A stretch of DNA of 64,000 nucleotides, taken from NCBI GenBank assembly GCA_017607445.1, contig JAEVHH010000002.1:2595501-2659500 (forward strand), written 5' to 3'. This document shows positions 1 to 13,155 of this stretch, in pieces. The position numbers and the translations under genes are program-made. Positions within the stretch are counted from its first letter, which is position 1, and every line of letters starts with the position of its first letter. This DNA is from Histoplasma ohiense. Its lineage: Eukaryota > Ascomycota > Eurotiomycetes > Onygenales > Ajellomycetaceae. The notes under the pieces were generated by a model. The model was not told the DNA's origin and searched no databases. It saw nothing but the letters and a program-made list of their open reading frames with translations.

Positions 1-3000
1 TCCCTTTACATAATGAACGGCTGATTGATAATCGTTTTCAAGTTGCTCAAGCTTCTCATTGTATGCACGATCAGCCTCTTGTTCTCTCGACTCGAAGGAT
101 AGCTTCGTTTCTTCATGCGCCTTTATGCTTGACTGAAGTTGTTGCTCTAATTCACGGAGGCGGTTGTGTTCAGGAGTTCCGAAACGAGAACCTGGTGAAT
201 CCAGTAATGGCGATCGCCTGTTGTCAGCCGTTATGCCACGTTCGCCAAGCAGCTCTTTCAATGCGCCATGTTGTATTGCCAACGCATTGGCGTCGCGTTG
301 ATGGTTCTCGAGCTGTGCCTTCACTTCCCGGTTCTCGTTACTAAGCGCTTGGCTCTCTTTCAGAGCAGTCTGGAGTTGCCTACGGAGCTGCAGACCCTCT
401 CGACTAGCTTGTTCCTGATACTGCTCTAATCCTGCAATACGTTCTTCCGCTCGTCGAAGTTTCTCGGAAGCTTCGTTTGCTGCTTGGTGATTTGTTTTCA
501 CCAGCTCATTTGCCCTGTCAACTTGCTCCTTCAGAGCAGCAACTCTTTGCTCAGCAAGTGATTTGGCTGTAGATTCAGAATCACGTGAAGAGGCACGATC
601 TAAACCAGCCAAGAACGCTGCTCTGTGGCTCTCTGCTTCCCTAGCGTGAGTTTCTGCCAATTCTTCAGCATCTCTCAACCGGCGGGCTGTATTCTCGAGC
701 TCAGTGGTCCTTTCCTCATGTTCTGCTCTAAGCTGCAGAAGCTTTCTCTCCAAACCTTCGCGGTGATCCCGCTCCTCCTCTAGCTGTCTTTCCAACAGCT
801 CAGCTTTAGCCGAGGAAGCGTTGACCGCTTCACGAAGAGATCCGACATCGGTGCCATGGTTTTCTAGACGGCTACTGAGATCATCAACTTTTTGAGATAG
901 TTCGCTTTTATCAATCTGAGTCAGCTTCAGAGCACTTTCCGCCTCGGATCGGAGTGCTGCTTCTTCTCTGAATGCAGATTGCAGGTGATGGAGCTCAGTC
1001 CGCAGACTTTCCAATTCCAGGTTGTTGTTTTGAGATTCCATTTCTGACAATCTTTTACTCGTTACCTCATGAAGTTCTTCGGCCAACTCTTTTGCTCTCC
1101 TCTCGTCTTGAAGCTCGGACATCAGAGTTTCAGTCTTCGCCTTCAATTCCGCTTGAGATGCAAGGGCAAGAGCTAGTCGTCGACTTATTTCTGCGGACCG
1201 GTCAGGGTTGGTTTCATCAACGTCGCGACCGTTGCGATCCGATTGTGGTGTTCCTCTTCGGCTGCCCCCTTGAGCCGCAAGTTTAGCTTGGGCATAAGCA
1301 GCCTCGTTAATAGCTGCATCCCGCTGATGTTCCACCTCAGCCACTCGCTTGGATGCAATTGCAGCTTGACGATCAACAGCGGCTTGCATTTTCGCCAATT
1401 CTGCTCGCATGGAAATGAAGGCTTCGATCAGAGGACGGTCTTCTTCTTTGAAAATATCTATAGATCGCTGGTCAAGAGGAGAAGCATTTGCCGGGTTGAG
1501 AGTATATCCTGCTTTGCGGGCCATTGCCAACTCTGAAGCATACCAAGCATTCCTGGCTTTTGCTGCTTCGAGGTCTTTAATAAGAGCTTCTTGATGTGGA
1601 GTCAGTCGAGGGGAGCGAGGCTCATCGTTGAAGTTTCTGGAATTCCTATATATTCTTTGCTCAGACCCATCGGCGCTGCCGGGGCCCTTACCCAGGATGG
1701 AGTCATCAACACTATCAATAGAGTTATGATGTTTTTGTCGTAAGGAACGTTGTCGAGCTGGTGTCACTAGTGGAGCGGCTTCTCCAGCTTCCATAGCTCG
1801 AGCAGAAAGTCGCGAGGATTGCTGGCGCCCACCAGAAACGGGGCTCTGCTCGCGTCCTGGTCGAGAATTTGTCATCATTTCGCGCATCACAGGTGACTGT
1901 CTGTCCTTTTCATTCCCGACAGTTCTCAGATTGTCAACAGGTGTCATTCCTCGTTCGCCTCCCTTGTGTGGTTTGCTTCGTCCACTCTGGGTGTTAATAT
2001 TAGGAGCCCTGGGTGTTGGAGTTGGCGCTTGTCCGGGAGGCGGTGGTCCTGCTGGTGCTTGCGCGATTGATGCTCGGGGTAAACGAGACCCTGTGCCCCC
2101 AGGGCCAGGGCTTGACACATCAGGCCTACCAGAAGTTGCGCTCTCTCTACCCGATGACGGTCCACGGCGGCCATGCAAATCAGGGGTTGAATTATGGGCT
2201 TCGCGTGATGTACGGCCGGATGCGCTCGGACGGTCCGCCTGGCCTAGCTTGCGGGAGGCGTTGCCGGTGGGAGAAGTTGGGCTGGGCTCGGCAGGATATC
2301 GAATTTTCGCAGTGTCCAAGACATACACGAGGCTGAGCTCTTCCGGATCGCGGGGCGCGGTGCTCGGCTCGCCCCCAAGGACTATGATTTGTTTGCCGAA
2401 TGATGTCATACTATGACCAGAGCGAGGAGAAGGCGATGGTCCCATGTTTTGGAAGGAAAACCATCGTCTAGTTGTGATACGGAACGCGGCTAGATCTGCC
2501 AAATCTGCACCTTCTTCAGTGCGTCCGGAAAAGATATACATAACGTCATTAATGAGGGCTGCAGCATGCCCTTCTCTCGCTGCTGGTACGAACCCAACAT
2601 AATCAAGTTGTGCCCAAAGATTCGTCCTGGGGTCGTAGCACCAGACGTCATTAAACCATTGCATCCCGTTCGTTCCACCGAACCTGCAAAAATTAGATCG
2701 AATACTTAAAAATTTAGGTTGTAGGTAGAGGGACTTACAAGTAAAGCTTATCATTGAAGCTGACGATAGTGTGGTTCGTTCGAGCCGGTGGGATTTTACC
2801 CGGAGGTGGCCCACCATCATGGCTATTGCGGATTAAAAATTCCCATTTATTCGACGGATTCTGGAGAGCATTGAGATCAAAGGCAACTAGATCATTGAAG
2901 AAAAAGCCATCGACTTGGCCACCGAAAATATAGATCTTTGAGCCTAATATATTCAATGTATGGCCGTATCTGCCAGCGGGTCGAGGTCCGGGAGGGACAG

Positions 3001-3851
3001 CACGAGACCATTGTCGAGATGCTGGAATAACGATGAGTGATCTGGAGATCCAACACAGCAAGGTAGTAAAAACAGGTGGAGGAGAAACTTACAAGTATTT
3101 AATAAATATAATGTGTCGTCCAATGTATCATTGTCATCCGTTTTTGTGTCCCCCCCGAACACAATAAATGCGTTTCCAACTAATAAACTTGCATGTCCAA
3201 CTCTAGGACCAGGTCCTTCCGTCACAGGATTGATAGGGAAGCATGACAAGTTTCCTCCGTTACTTTCTACCATCCATAAGTCCCCCTTCGCAGTAGTACC
3301 ATCCACCAACCCGCCCATCATATAAATATCGCCCTCCTTTGAAGCTACTCCATTCACTGCTGCGCCATATCGAGGAAAAGGGCGGGAATTTTGAGGGAAG
3401 TTCATTCGTCGTTGCGACCATGGAAACAGGGCCGGGTTCGGAACGGGTGACGGTGCGCTATTTCCATTTGGAACCTGTGTTCGTGGACCCTGAGCAGTGC
3501 CATGGTTATTAGCTATGGTATGGCAAAGCCTCTCCTTACGTAAGAGCAAGGACACAATCGAATGAGCACCAGAAATCTGCTTGAAGAGATGGGATGTACC
3601 TGGGGCTCCGAATCTGCTCTATCTCTGCGTGTCCTAGATTGATCTGGACTAACTGTACCACTCAGAGAGTTCAACGAGTTGTCCGCGCTCCCATAACTGG
3701 GAGACTGAACCGGCCCACCATCTCTGACGCCGTTGGGTGGTGCCGATGAGGAACCTTGTGCCGTGCCTTCGGAGGTATGAATAGTTCTGGCGGCCGGGGG
3801 CAAGTTGTTATTCGCAGCCTGGCTTTTTTTCGACTTAAACAGGAATGCCAT
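1..3851 (-). CDS. teaA: Tea1/TeaA-type kelch-repeat cell-end marker, 5' part (3' end beyond window)
   Basis: Partial gene; exons read as 3851-3600, 3489-3093, 3021-2739 and 2683 to beyond base 1, all frame-consistent with GT-AG borders, giving at least 1205 residues. A low-complexity N-terminus (residues 1-100) is followed by a kelch beta-propeller (about 110-430) with repeated motifs such as IYMMGGLVDG, AFIVFGGD, IYIFGGQVDGF and MYIFSGRTEEG, then a Ser/Pro-rich linker. From about residue 670 there is a very long heptad-rich coiled coil opening with DLEAAKARNAWYASEL and reaching the window edge. In fission yeast and Aspergillus this family is delivered to cell ends on microtubules and marks growth sites, helping recruit the formin machinery. 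The start is the first ATG of an open frame beginning MAFLFKSKK. Family assignment is firm from propeller plus coil order and the conserved NDYQSAVHYVKG segment at the edge; the symbol follows Aspergillus usage. Confidence 0.9.
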
Positions 3852-6800
3852 AATGAGATAGAAAAAGAAAGCGTCTTAACATAAAGGTAGATTAGATTGA
3901 AAAAGACCGGGTCAGCGATGGAAAATGAGGATGGTGGAGATGGCAGGTTAGAAGAGGTAAGAAGCAAAAAGACAACTACAAGTAGTCATCAAAAACGTGG
4001 TGCGCGCGCCGGGCAAAAGACAGCAAGTCGGTTTCGTTAACAGCGAATCGTGCGGAACATCGAGGGTACGAATGAGAATGGGAGCTGCTACGGGAACGAA
4101 GAAAAATCCGGCTGCAGCAGTACAGGCTCCCAAGTCAGCATATTGACGAAGAGGCACGAAGTTATCACAGTGCTCGCAGAGAGCAGTTTACAGATCAAGA
4201 ATCAAGAGTAAAAGAAAGGGGGGTGTTGAAATGGAACCTTGATGGGATGGGGCCGCACCGGTTCCTGGATTTGCGGCTCCAACTTTTTTTGAGGAGTCCA
4301 ACCAAGGTTCATGTGTTCCTGAGCCACTAAAAGACCTGCAAGCCCGCCCGTCCACAGGTGAGGTCGATAAAATCAAAAGTGAATGCCAACACCAAGACCA
4401 TTGGACTCTGCCAAGCAGTCAGGATGGGTAGAAGCAATGGTCGTCGAAGGGTACGGGGACTGCCAAACGAATGATGCCAGACGTCTTGGGATGGGCAGTT
4501 GGGTTGGGTGAGCAAAGAGGACAATCAAGCGGAACCACAGCACTGAGGGGACATGAAAATGCCCTTGTCATGCAATCATGGGAACTCGCCTGCTGAGCGG
4601 GCTCCGGACGACGAGAAGCACGGCGAGTTCAGAACCGCTTGGTCACAGTCGAGGGAGTGAAGGCAGCGTGTCCATGTTGCTGTGCATGTTCAGGATGAGA
4701 TTTCCGTCCGCTGCGGTTGGTTTGGGAGAAAAAAGAAGTTGGTCGGCTTCAGGGGCGCCAAGCCTGCCCCGATCAGGCCTAGTGGCCCGCGCCCTGCTAG
4801 GGCTGCTGTTGGGGGCGGTGGGTTCCTGGTACTTCTCCCGCACCAACTTCTCCGCTGTGAGCTAGGTACTTAATACTTTCCTGACGCTCTAAGATATGTA
4901 TTCTCCTTACCTTCGACTCAGCTCTCCGGGTGATCATTGTGCTCAGTTTTTATCCATAAAATAATCAATTTTTACTTTATTGACCACAGCAAGTAGGCGC
5001 ATATAGTACTACTACTCATGCCTTTAAACAGTTCTAATTCTTTGCGCCTACGAATGCGAATATTATGGCCGTCTTTATATCAATATGGCCTCAATGTTGA
5101 CAGGAACTGCGGCCATTTCCCCCTTAATCTTTGGATTCCCACGTACTCAAGGACGACATCATGGAAGGCCTCTAAGAAGCGAGATGAGCACGTCCTGCAC
5201 ATAAATAATCGCCTTGTCCTGTATATAAATTCGTCTCTTCAGGCGGCTGGTGGTGTTATGGGGAATGGTGCTAGCTTGCCAAGTTGCTCCGTTGTCCTCT
5301 CCTGCGGCTACCTAGCGAAAGTAATTTTTCCGAGTCGTTGGAATTTAGTAATATGCGTAGAATATGCTGGGGATGAGTGGGCCCATATCAGACACAATTT
5401 TAAACGGACTGGGGACTATGAGTCTATGACCAGCCAGGCACCTTATCTCTTGACTGGCGAGAGTAGGAGGTAGTTGTTGCTCTGAGGGACTGTCCATGTA
5501 TGTACCATACTCCATGAACCGCCCTTCTAGACCTGCGTTGCAACCCGTGCAGGGATCGTCTTTACTTTGAGAAGCAGAAGGAGAAGGGCATTCGAAGAAG
5601 AGACTTTTTGTAGGATTTTTGTTGTAAGCAGTACCTAGGGCCAGGGGGGGAAATATTATTTATCAAAAAGGAGGTGATTGGTGCATTAAAACGCATTTGT
5701 TGGCGATAAGTTTTCTTCCCATGTTGGCAGCAGGGCACGCCCCAGGAGCTCTTCTCAGGCGGGCCATGGATGTCATTGGACATCGGGATGGGCGTTAGTT
5801 AGCAAGGAACAACTGATGGGCACTTTTCTGAAGCGCCAGTAAAGAAAGATGGACTTGTGAAGCATCTGTGGTATAAAAACGAGAGAGAGATATGAAGTTT
5901 GAGGGGGTTGTGCATCCTACATGTTGCCAACATAACATGAATCAGTCAACAGCCATTGTGCTACGGAGAAATGTCTTTTGTTACCCAGATTTTCCATATA
6001 TTCTCCGTCAACCAACATTACAAGACGAAAGCTGGTGGGAACATTTCCGTAGAGACAAGATCCATAGGCAATGATGGAGGACACAACAGCAGGTTACAAG
6101 ATCTTGTAGCGTGCTATGCAGGTATAATAAATAACTACGCCGTACTTTCTTCAGAAGCATAAACATGGCACAGAAAAATGGAATATTCCTTGACCTTTAT
6201 TGAGTGAGTTGACTACGGTGTAGTTATTCCAAGCGTGTTTCATAATATGCCCGACTAAACCACTTTCAAAGCTGAAAACGCCAACTTAGCGCCCCTGAAT
6301 GCTAGGTTACTGGCCTGACAGGCCTGCAACTAGCAGCACAAGTTTCTCCGTACTGTTGTTCTTCGCGGGGGGAAGTCACACTGAATGTTGTGCAACCAAC
6401 TTGTTTTGCAAGATACTACAGTACGAAGAAAGTCAACAGGCCGGAGGAAAAGGAAATACAATTGGCAGGAAAACAAGGATATTGTATAGAATACGATAGA
6501 AATACGGTCTAACTATCGCAGACAAAACGAAGGCTTAGTGAAAGGAGCGATGTTCGACTTTAGACATACTTCATGCTGAAATTTCTGGAATTTCTCCGCT
6601 GCCTATTAATCCAGTGTGACAGTGTTCGTATAGCCTTGATTCGTATGGGATTTTCTATATAGGTTGCGTGATTGTTTACCCAGCGCCGGATTTGGAACCA
6701 AGCCTGGGACATCAGGGGGTCAATTATATACCAAAGTACAGATCTGTACTGTACATGGTTGTGTGCTAGAAATTTATGTGGGAAGCATGTCATAGTTAAC

Positions 6801-8556
6801 TACCAGTTGACAAGCCCCCGAACAGTCGGGGGAGGAGGGTGGGGTGGGTGGGAAGAGTTTAGGGGCTTGGTGCCTAAAGCTTGGCTGTCGAGTTAGGCAT
6901 CAAGGTCTCATAACCTACGTATCCTGTGAGGACCTGATTCATTGAGCTCCAGTATTGATATTTCCGTTTAAATTTCTAGCGTGTGCAAGGTAGACTATCG
7001 CTCAGGCTGGATGTCACGCTATTATTGTAATGAACAAATATTGCAGTAGAGCCATAGTTACCGAAATGAGAACGACTGGTCCGAGAAACAGCTTCAAGCG
7101 AGCTTCGTCATGGACATGTATGAATATCAAAAACAAGGCCAAGTCACTCACTGTCACTGAGCTTATCTCACCAGTTTTCCTTCAGCTGCGGAAGGAACTG
7201 ACTTTAGAAAAATCCACAAACCATTCCCATGGAAGCTTGTTTTCCACAGAAGCCCGTTTGTCCCCGTAGGGACGTTTCCATGTGACCCATGGATGTACGT
7301 GTATGTACTGTACATATACATACACTGAAGGGCTCTGCTCTTTGAGATATCGAGTGAAAATGGTTACCGGTTTGTAAACGCTAATGCGGCCAAACTTGAC
7401 AATTGAGGAAAACTTGGAGTAAAGGTAGTCGCCACGCACGAATGGTCTCTTCGTCCACCGTGTTCGATATCTATGTCAATTGTAGTTCTGCGCCAAGCGT
7501 ATAGAGACGAAAAGAATAGTAGAGGTATATGGATTATAGGAAGGAAAGACAATGTCAACATGGAGATATTATAGATCGTCAACAACTGGCTTGGCCAGCT
7601 CAACAAACAAACCCATGAGGTGGTATGAACAGCACGCAGGTTTGGCATCCTTAGGTATGTATATAGTGGAAAATCATGTCAAAACGAGTCTGGTGTAATG
7701 TCTGCCGTTGATGTCCAAGTTGACAACTGTTTTCATCCTGGTTGTTAGGCGCCTTGACTTTGTGGTGCTTAATGGACATCCTAGGAGAAAGGAAATAGGA
7801 AATGGAAGTGCCGCCCACGTTAATCCAACATCCAAAGGGATGCCGCGATCATCCTGGGTAATATGCGAACGGGTATATTGAGCTGGTAACGTACTCATCA
7901 AATAAGAGTAAGGAGGTCACCGCAAGGCCACAGCATGATCTGGTTAGCAGCAGGACGTCGTATATTTTTGTCGGAACTACCTCACGGGTATGAACTTTGG
8001 ACTAGGTTAACTATCCATGGGGTTGACTACAAGCTATGCAAGACCACAAATTGTTCTTCTTGCCCATTTGCTCACTTCAAGACTTCATCGGGAGCCAGCT
8101 TCTTGCGCGGCTAATCATGTCGTGGTGGGCACTGGATTATTGTTAATCCGTCGCCAAACCTAGCTGTGACGACAGAACTGAACTTCAGTCCTTGCAGGAC
8201 GGTGTAGGTACGGTTTGTCGGACGCAGATATACAATCCACTTTGCGTATCAAAAACAGGGGATGTCTTCATTTGCTGACAGCCATTCATGTTAACTTTTT
8301 TTTGATTTGACGGGACGTATTTGGTTGTCATTTTTACCCGTCTGAGCTCTAGACTGTATGGTAGTTCCGGCGCAAGGTAAGCGCACTTTTGTTTGCGGAC
8401 GCCCTCTCCTTCGAAATAATCCAAGTTCTAATATATTATGCCAGCTTAATGACAGTTGAAAGACGCAGTAATACCTCTCGTTGTTTCGAACGCAAGTCGT
8501 TGCAACCATCTTAAAGCCATGAATGGCTTCCTATAAAACGATCCTTCAACTTTGAC
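3852..8556. other. 4.7-kb gene-free region between teaA and KOG1
   Basis: This divergent intergenic region must hold both promoters. Scattered frames of up to 151 codons are present, but none shows a recognisable domain, convincing splice partners or coding-like composition. No tRNA-like or transposon-like structure was recognised. Short A/T-rich stretches are spread throughout. Confidence 0.5.
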
Positions 8557-11500
8557 ATGGATCAAATTGCGCCAGCGCAGAAGTATCCCAATATGGCACA
8601 AGGTGCTGGCCCACAACAACGTGGCCAGGGCAAGTCGGTCAGAGTCGCCTTTGGTCCACAGGTCGACGAGTATATACCGCCGTCAAACAATGCACCATCG
8701 CCTACCGCACCCGGCCACCAGCGAGCGAGAACAACTGTCGCCGAGCAACTTCAAAGCAATGGAAGGCCGAATTCTTCACAGGCTCCCTCCAGTAGTGCGG
8801 ATGGAAATAAAGGGACTGCATCACCGGCGGTAACAAGAAACCTACGCCCCATACCCGCTCTTATCAGGGCGAAGAGCGAACACTTCCCCAAGTTTGGAGT
8901 TGAGAACGGGGTGCCCCATAGCGACGATGAGGATTTCCAGCTAAGACATGGCTGGCATGAGGAATACACTTCCAGTGAATATCTGAAGATTCTCAACTCC
9001 GTGAGTCTTAACGTGGCGTGACTTTGATCTCATACCAAAGCGGATTCTAACTCCAGCCTTCCAGAGTTTTTATATGTATTTCACAGAGAAACGGCATGAA
9101 ACCAGTGGCATACCGAGGGACCCAGCTGGGAGTTGGCCAAGCCAAGACTGGCGTATGAGAGATCGACTGAAAACTGTGTCTGCTGCGCTGGCCATCTGCC
9201 TAAACATTGGCGTCGATCCGCCCGATGTAGTGAAAACCAACCCCACCTCAAAGCTGGAATGCTGGGTGGATCCGACTTCTACTACAGGAGCACAGAACAA
9301 GGTGATGGAACAAATTGGAAAGAAGTTGCAAGAACAATATGAAACCCTAAGCCTTCGTACGCGTTATAAACAATATTTGGACCCTTCTGTCGATGAGACG
9401 AAAAAATTCTGCATCTCTCTTCGTCGCAACGCGAAGGACGAGCGCGTACTTTTTCATTATAATGGACACGGGGTCCCTTTACCAACGCAATCAGGGGAGC
9501 TTTGGGTATTCAATAAGAATTATACCCAATACATCCCGGTTTCATTGTACGATTTGCAGACTTGGCTTGCCGGGCCAAGTTTGTTCGTGTTTGACGTGTC
9601 TCATGCTGGCAATATCGTCCATAACTTCCAAACATTTGTAGAGAAGCACGAGAAGGAAAATATCGAACTTCGCAAACGAGATCCAAATGCACTTATCCAA
9701 CATTATGGCGATTGTATTTTACTCGCTGCCTGCGAGAGAACCGAAACCCTTCCAACTAATCCCAACCTCCCTGCTGATCTTTTCACCTGCTGCTTAACTA
9801 CCCCGATCGAGATTGCGTTGAGATATTTTATTCTGCAGAATCCTTTGCACACCAATATATCCATTGACGATTTCAGAGTACCTGGGCGTCTCCAAGACAG
9901 AAGGAGTCCTCTTGGCGAATTGAATTGGATATTTACCGCAATTACGGATACAATTGCTTGGAATACTCTTCCTAGACCTCTTTTCAAGAAACTCTTCCGA
10001 CAGGACCTCATGGTTGCAGCCTTGTTTAGAAATTTCCTTCTCGCCGAACGTATTATGAGGGCCCATGAATGCCATCCAATTTCTTCGCCAAAGCTACCCG
10101 AAACTCACACCCATCCTTTGTGGCAGAGCTGGGATCTTGCCATTGAAATGGTCCTTGCTCAGCTCCCGGCTCTCATTGAGCATGAGGAAGGCAAACGACA
10201 TTACGATTACCAGCACTCGTCATTTTTTGCTGAACAACTCACTGCTTTCGAAGTTTATCTTTCTTCAGGCCCGACGGAGAAGAACCCGCCTGATCAGCTC
10301 CCCATTGTGTTGCAAGTGTTGTTGAGCCAGGCTCATCGCCTCCGTGCGTTGATTCTGCTCAGCAAATTTCTTGACCTAGGGCCGTGGGCAGTCCATCTAG
10401 CTCTGAGCATCGGTATATTTCCATATGTTGTCAAACTTCTACAAAGTACCGCCCAGGAGCTTAAACCTGTCATGGTATTTATCTGGGCTAGGATCATGGC
10501 TGTTGACCATACTGTCCAGAATGACTTGCTCAAGGATAATGGAATTCACTATTTCATTACAATCTTGAGTCCTGCGTCCCCCATTCCTGTCGGTAACGCT
10601 AGTGAGCACCGTGCCATGTGCGCATTTATTGTTGCGATCTTCTGCAAATACTACCCCCAGGGACAAAATGTTTGTCTTGCCCCGGAGCTCTTCGAGGCTT
10701 GCCTTACTCATTTGATGGATGTTGAAAACCCTCTCCTACGCCAATGGTCTTGCCTCTGCCTAAGTATGCTTTGGCTCGACTTCCCTGAGGCTAAATGGGT
10801 TGGTATTCGATGCTCTGCGCCATCAAGACTCTGTGAACTTACCCTTGACCCCGTTCCAGAGGTACGAGCTGCTATGCTGCACGCCTTAACTAGTTTCATT
10901 GGAATCCCTGAGTTGACCGATCAAGTGGCTCAGATTGAAGAGTCCCTGGCCCTCACCATTATGCCCATGGGTTCTGATGGTAGTGTGTTAGTCAGAAAGG
11001 AGCTGCTAGTTTTCCTCTCGACTTTTGTGAAGCGATGTCAGGGCAAATTCCTCGTCGCTGCATATGAACAGCTACTTGAAGAACGTCACATTTTATTACA
11101 TCAAACATCCTCCAACAAACATTCCCAAATGCCACCGTTCCCATACGAGAATGGAGTGTCCTATAACACAATATTTGGCTCGATCTGGAAACTTGTCCTC
11201 ATGCTGTCGGTCGATCCACACCCTGAAGTCGCTCGAGATGCGGGCATCATTGTCGATTATATTCATAAATCCCTACTGGAGTCTCCCATGAAAACTTTAG
11301 CCAAGACTGCCAAAGATGAAATTCTGAAACTATACTCTCGGGTACACGTTAATAAACCTCGGCGTGCAGAACAAGCTGATTTGAACCGGTCATTGCCTGT
11401 TCTCCCACCAGCTCAGTCTACATTAGCACCAAAAACTGAAGGATATTTGTCTCTTAGTTTCAGGAGAACGGCCAGCGTAGCTGCATCCTTGAAAAATTTG

Positions 11501-13155
11501 GCTTTTGGCTCCGGGGGTAACAATGAACGGCCTCAATCGCCCGTTAAGTCCGCTTCTGTGAAACACCGTGTCCCTATTACCCCACGCGGTCGGGCACCCG
11601 CCGAATGGACTCGACCTCCCGAAGTTAATGATCAGCCAGCTACATCAGGATCATACAGGCAAGCACGTATCCCCCTATCCCGTGGCTTTCAGCAAAGAGA
11701 TATTACTAGTATACCTACCATTCCCCTGGAAAGCAAGTTTTTGGACTGGTCGACTGAGGTAAGATGATCTAATTTCCAAAAGTATTTTTTGAGCATTGTT
11801 CCTATTTATTAGGTGAATGGATTCTTCTCACGCTGCGATAGTACTTTCGCGAGCCCCAAATGAAACCCAACGAATCAGATGAACCCGGAAGCGCAGATTA
11901 CAATGAGCGCCTCTGGCGTCGGAGCCGAAATGAAAAAATTATTACCGATACTCAGCCTCTCAAAGAAAGGGCAGGCACTAACCGATGGGATACTTCTACT
12001 GCTCTTCTGAGCAATCCGACTCAACCAACAAAAATGTGCTTCCACCAATTTGAAGATCACATTGCGGTAGCTGATGATAGAGACACTGTTTGGTACGTCT
12101 TTTAATCCAGTTAGACTTGGGAAAAATCCACTGACACGTCAGATTAGTATCTGGGACTGGCAAAACCATGCACGTCTCAGCCGGTTTTCCAATGGCAATC
12201 CATTAGGGTCGAAAATAAATGAAATTCGATTCATCAATGAGGACGACCAAGCACTTCTGATGACTGGCTCCTCAGACGGTGTTCTTAAAATATTCCGCAA
12301 ATATGAATCCAAATCTGAAGTTGAGATTGTAACAGCATTCCATGCTCTCCCTGACTTGATACCTAGCAACAAAAATGCTGGCTTGGTTTTCGACTGGCAA
12401 CAAGGGCAAGGGAAAGCACTTGTCGCGGGTGACGTTAAAGTTATTCGAGTTTGGAATGCAGCCACTGAAGTTTGCACTAATGTGAGTTTTCTTTTGGCGA
12501 TTTAAGTTTAATTGGTGGTAATAATTCTGACTTGTATTAGGATATATCTGCGCGTTCGGGTTCTTGTATAACCTCCTTGACATCTGACCAGGTAGCTGGG
12601 AATATTTTCATCGCTGGATTTGGCGATGGCGCCGTACGAGTATTTGACCAACGCCTGAAGCCTACAACTGCTATGGTTAAAGTGTGGCGAGAGCATAAAC
12701 AGTGGATCACAAATATCCATATGCAACGGGGAGGAGTCAGAGAGCTGATTTCTGGTAGCCGAAATGGCGAGGTTCGTCTTTGGGACTTGCGAATGGATAC
12801 GTCAATAGACATAATCCACGCCACTAGAGACACCTTGCGAACCCTAGCCGTGCATGAACACGCACCTGTATTCACCATGTAAGTGCCTATATAGTCTTTC
12901 CCCTTGAATACTCCTCACATGAAATATTCTTGCGCATAAATCTAACGCGATCGATCTACCCATAGTGGCACCAATCGCCATGAGGTTAAAACGTTCAATA
13001 CCGATGGCACATATCTCTCAACATACGAACCTCATGTCAGCTTTCTACACTCTAATAGATCCTCTCCCATTATGAGCACTGCCTTCCATCCCCACAGGAC
13101 ACTTCTGGCCTGTGCCGCTCTCAACGATAACCATATCAATCTTGTTTCATGTTAA
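8557..13155 (+). CDS. KOG1: TORC1 subunit Kog1/Raptor (Mip1 family)
   Basis: Scaffold of TOR complex 1 that presents substrates to the Tor kinase. Six exons: 8557-9000, 9065-11758, 11842-12092, 12148-12481, 12541-12878 and 12966-13155, giving 1415 residues. After a disordered N-terminus, the Raptor N-terminal conserved, caspase-like domain begins at exon 2 with FYMYFTEKRHETSG (about residue 150) and contains FHYNGHGVPLPTQSGELWVF near residue 280. HEAT-like helices follow to about 800, then a linker containing DWSTEYFREPQMKPNE across the exon 2-3 junction. C-terminal WD40 blades from about 1110 include LMTGSSDGVLK, IFIAGFGDGAVRVFDQR and LISGSRNGEVRLWDLR. The start is the ATG preceding DQIAPAQKYP; a later Met inside exon 2 lies within the conserved domain and is not the start. 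In the caspase-like strand the sequence reads FDVSHAG, with Val where I recall Cys in many Raptors. Confidence 0.96.

Noticed and set aside
5018..5473. 151-codon plus-strand frame in the teaA-KOG1 gap
   Set aside because: No recognisable domain, mixed composition, no splice partners; a frame of this length is plausible by chance.
8531..8538. TATAAAA just before the KOG1 start
   Set aside because: Only about 25 bp from the ATG, too close to serve as TATA box unless the transcript were leaderless.
9074..11767. 897-codon frame starting MYFTEK as a complete gene
   Set aside because: The Met is inside the conserved Raptor N-terminal domain; exon 1 at 8557 and exons 3-6 complete the protein.
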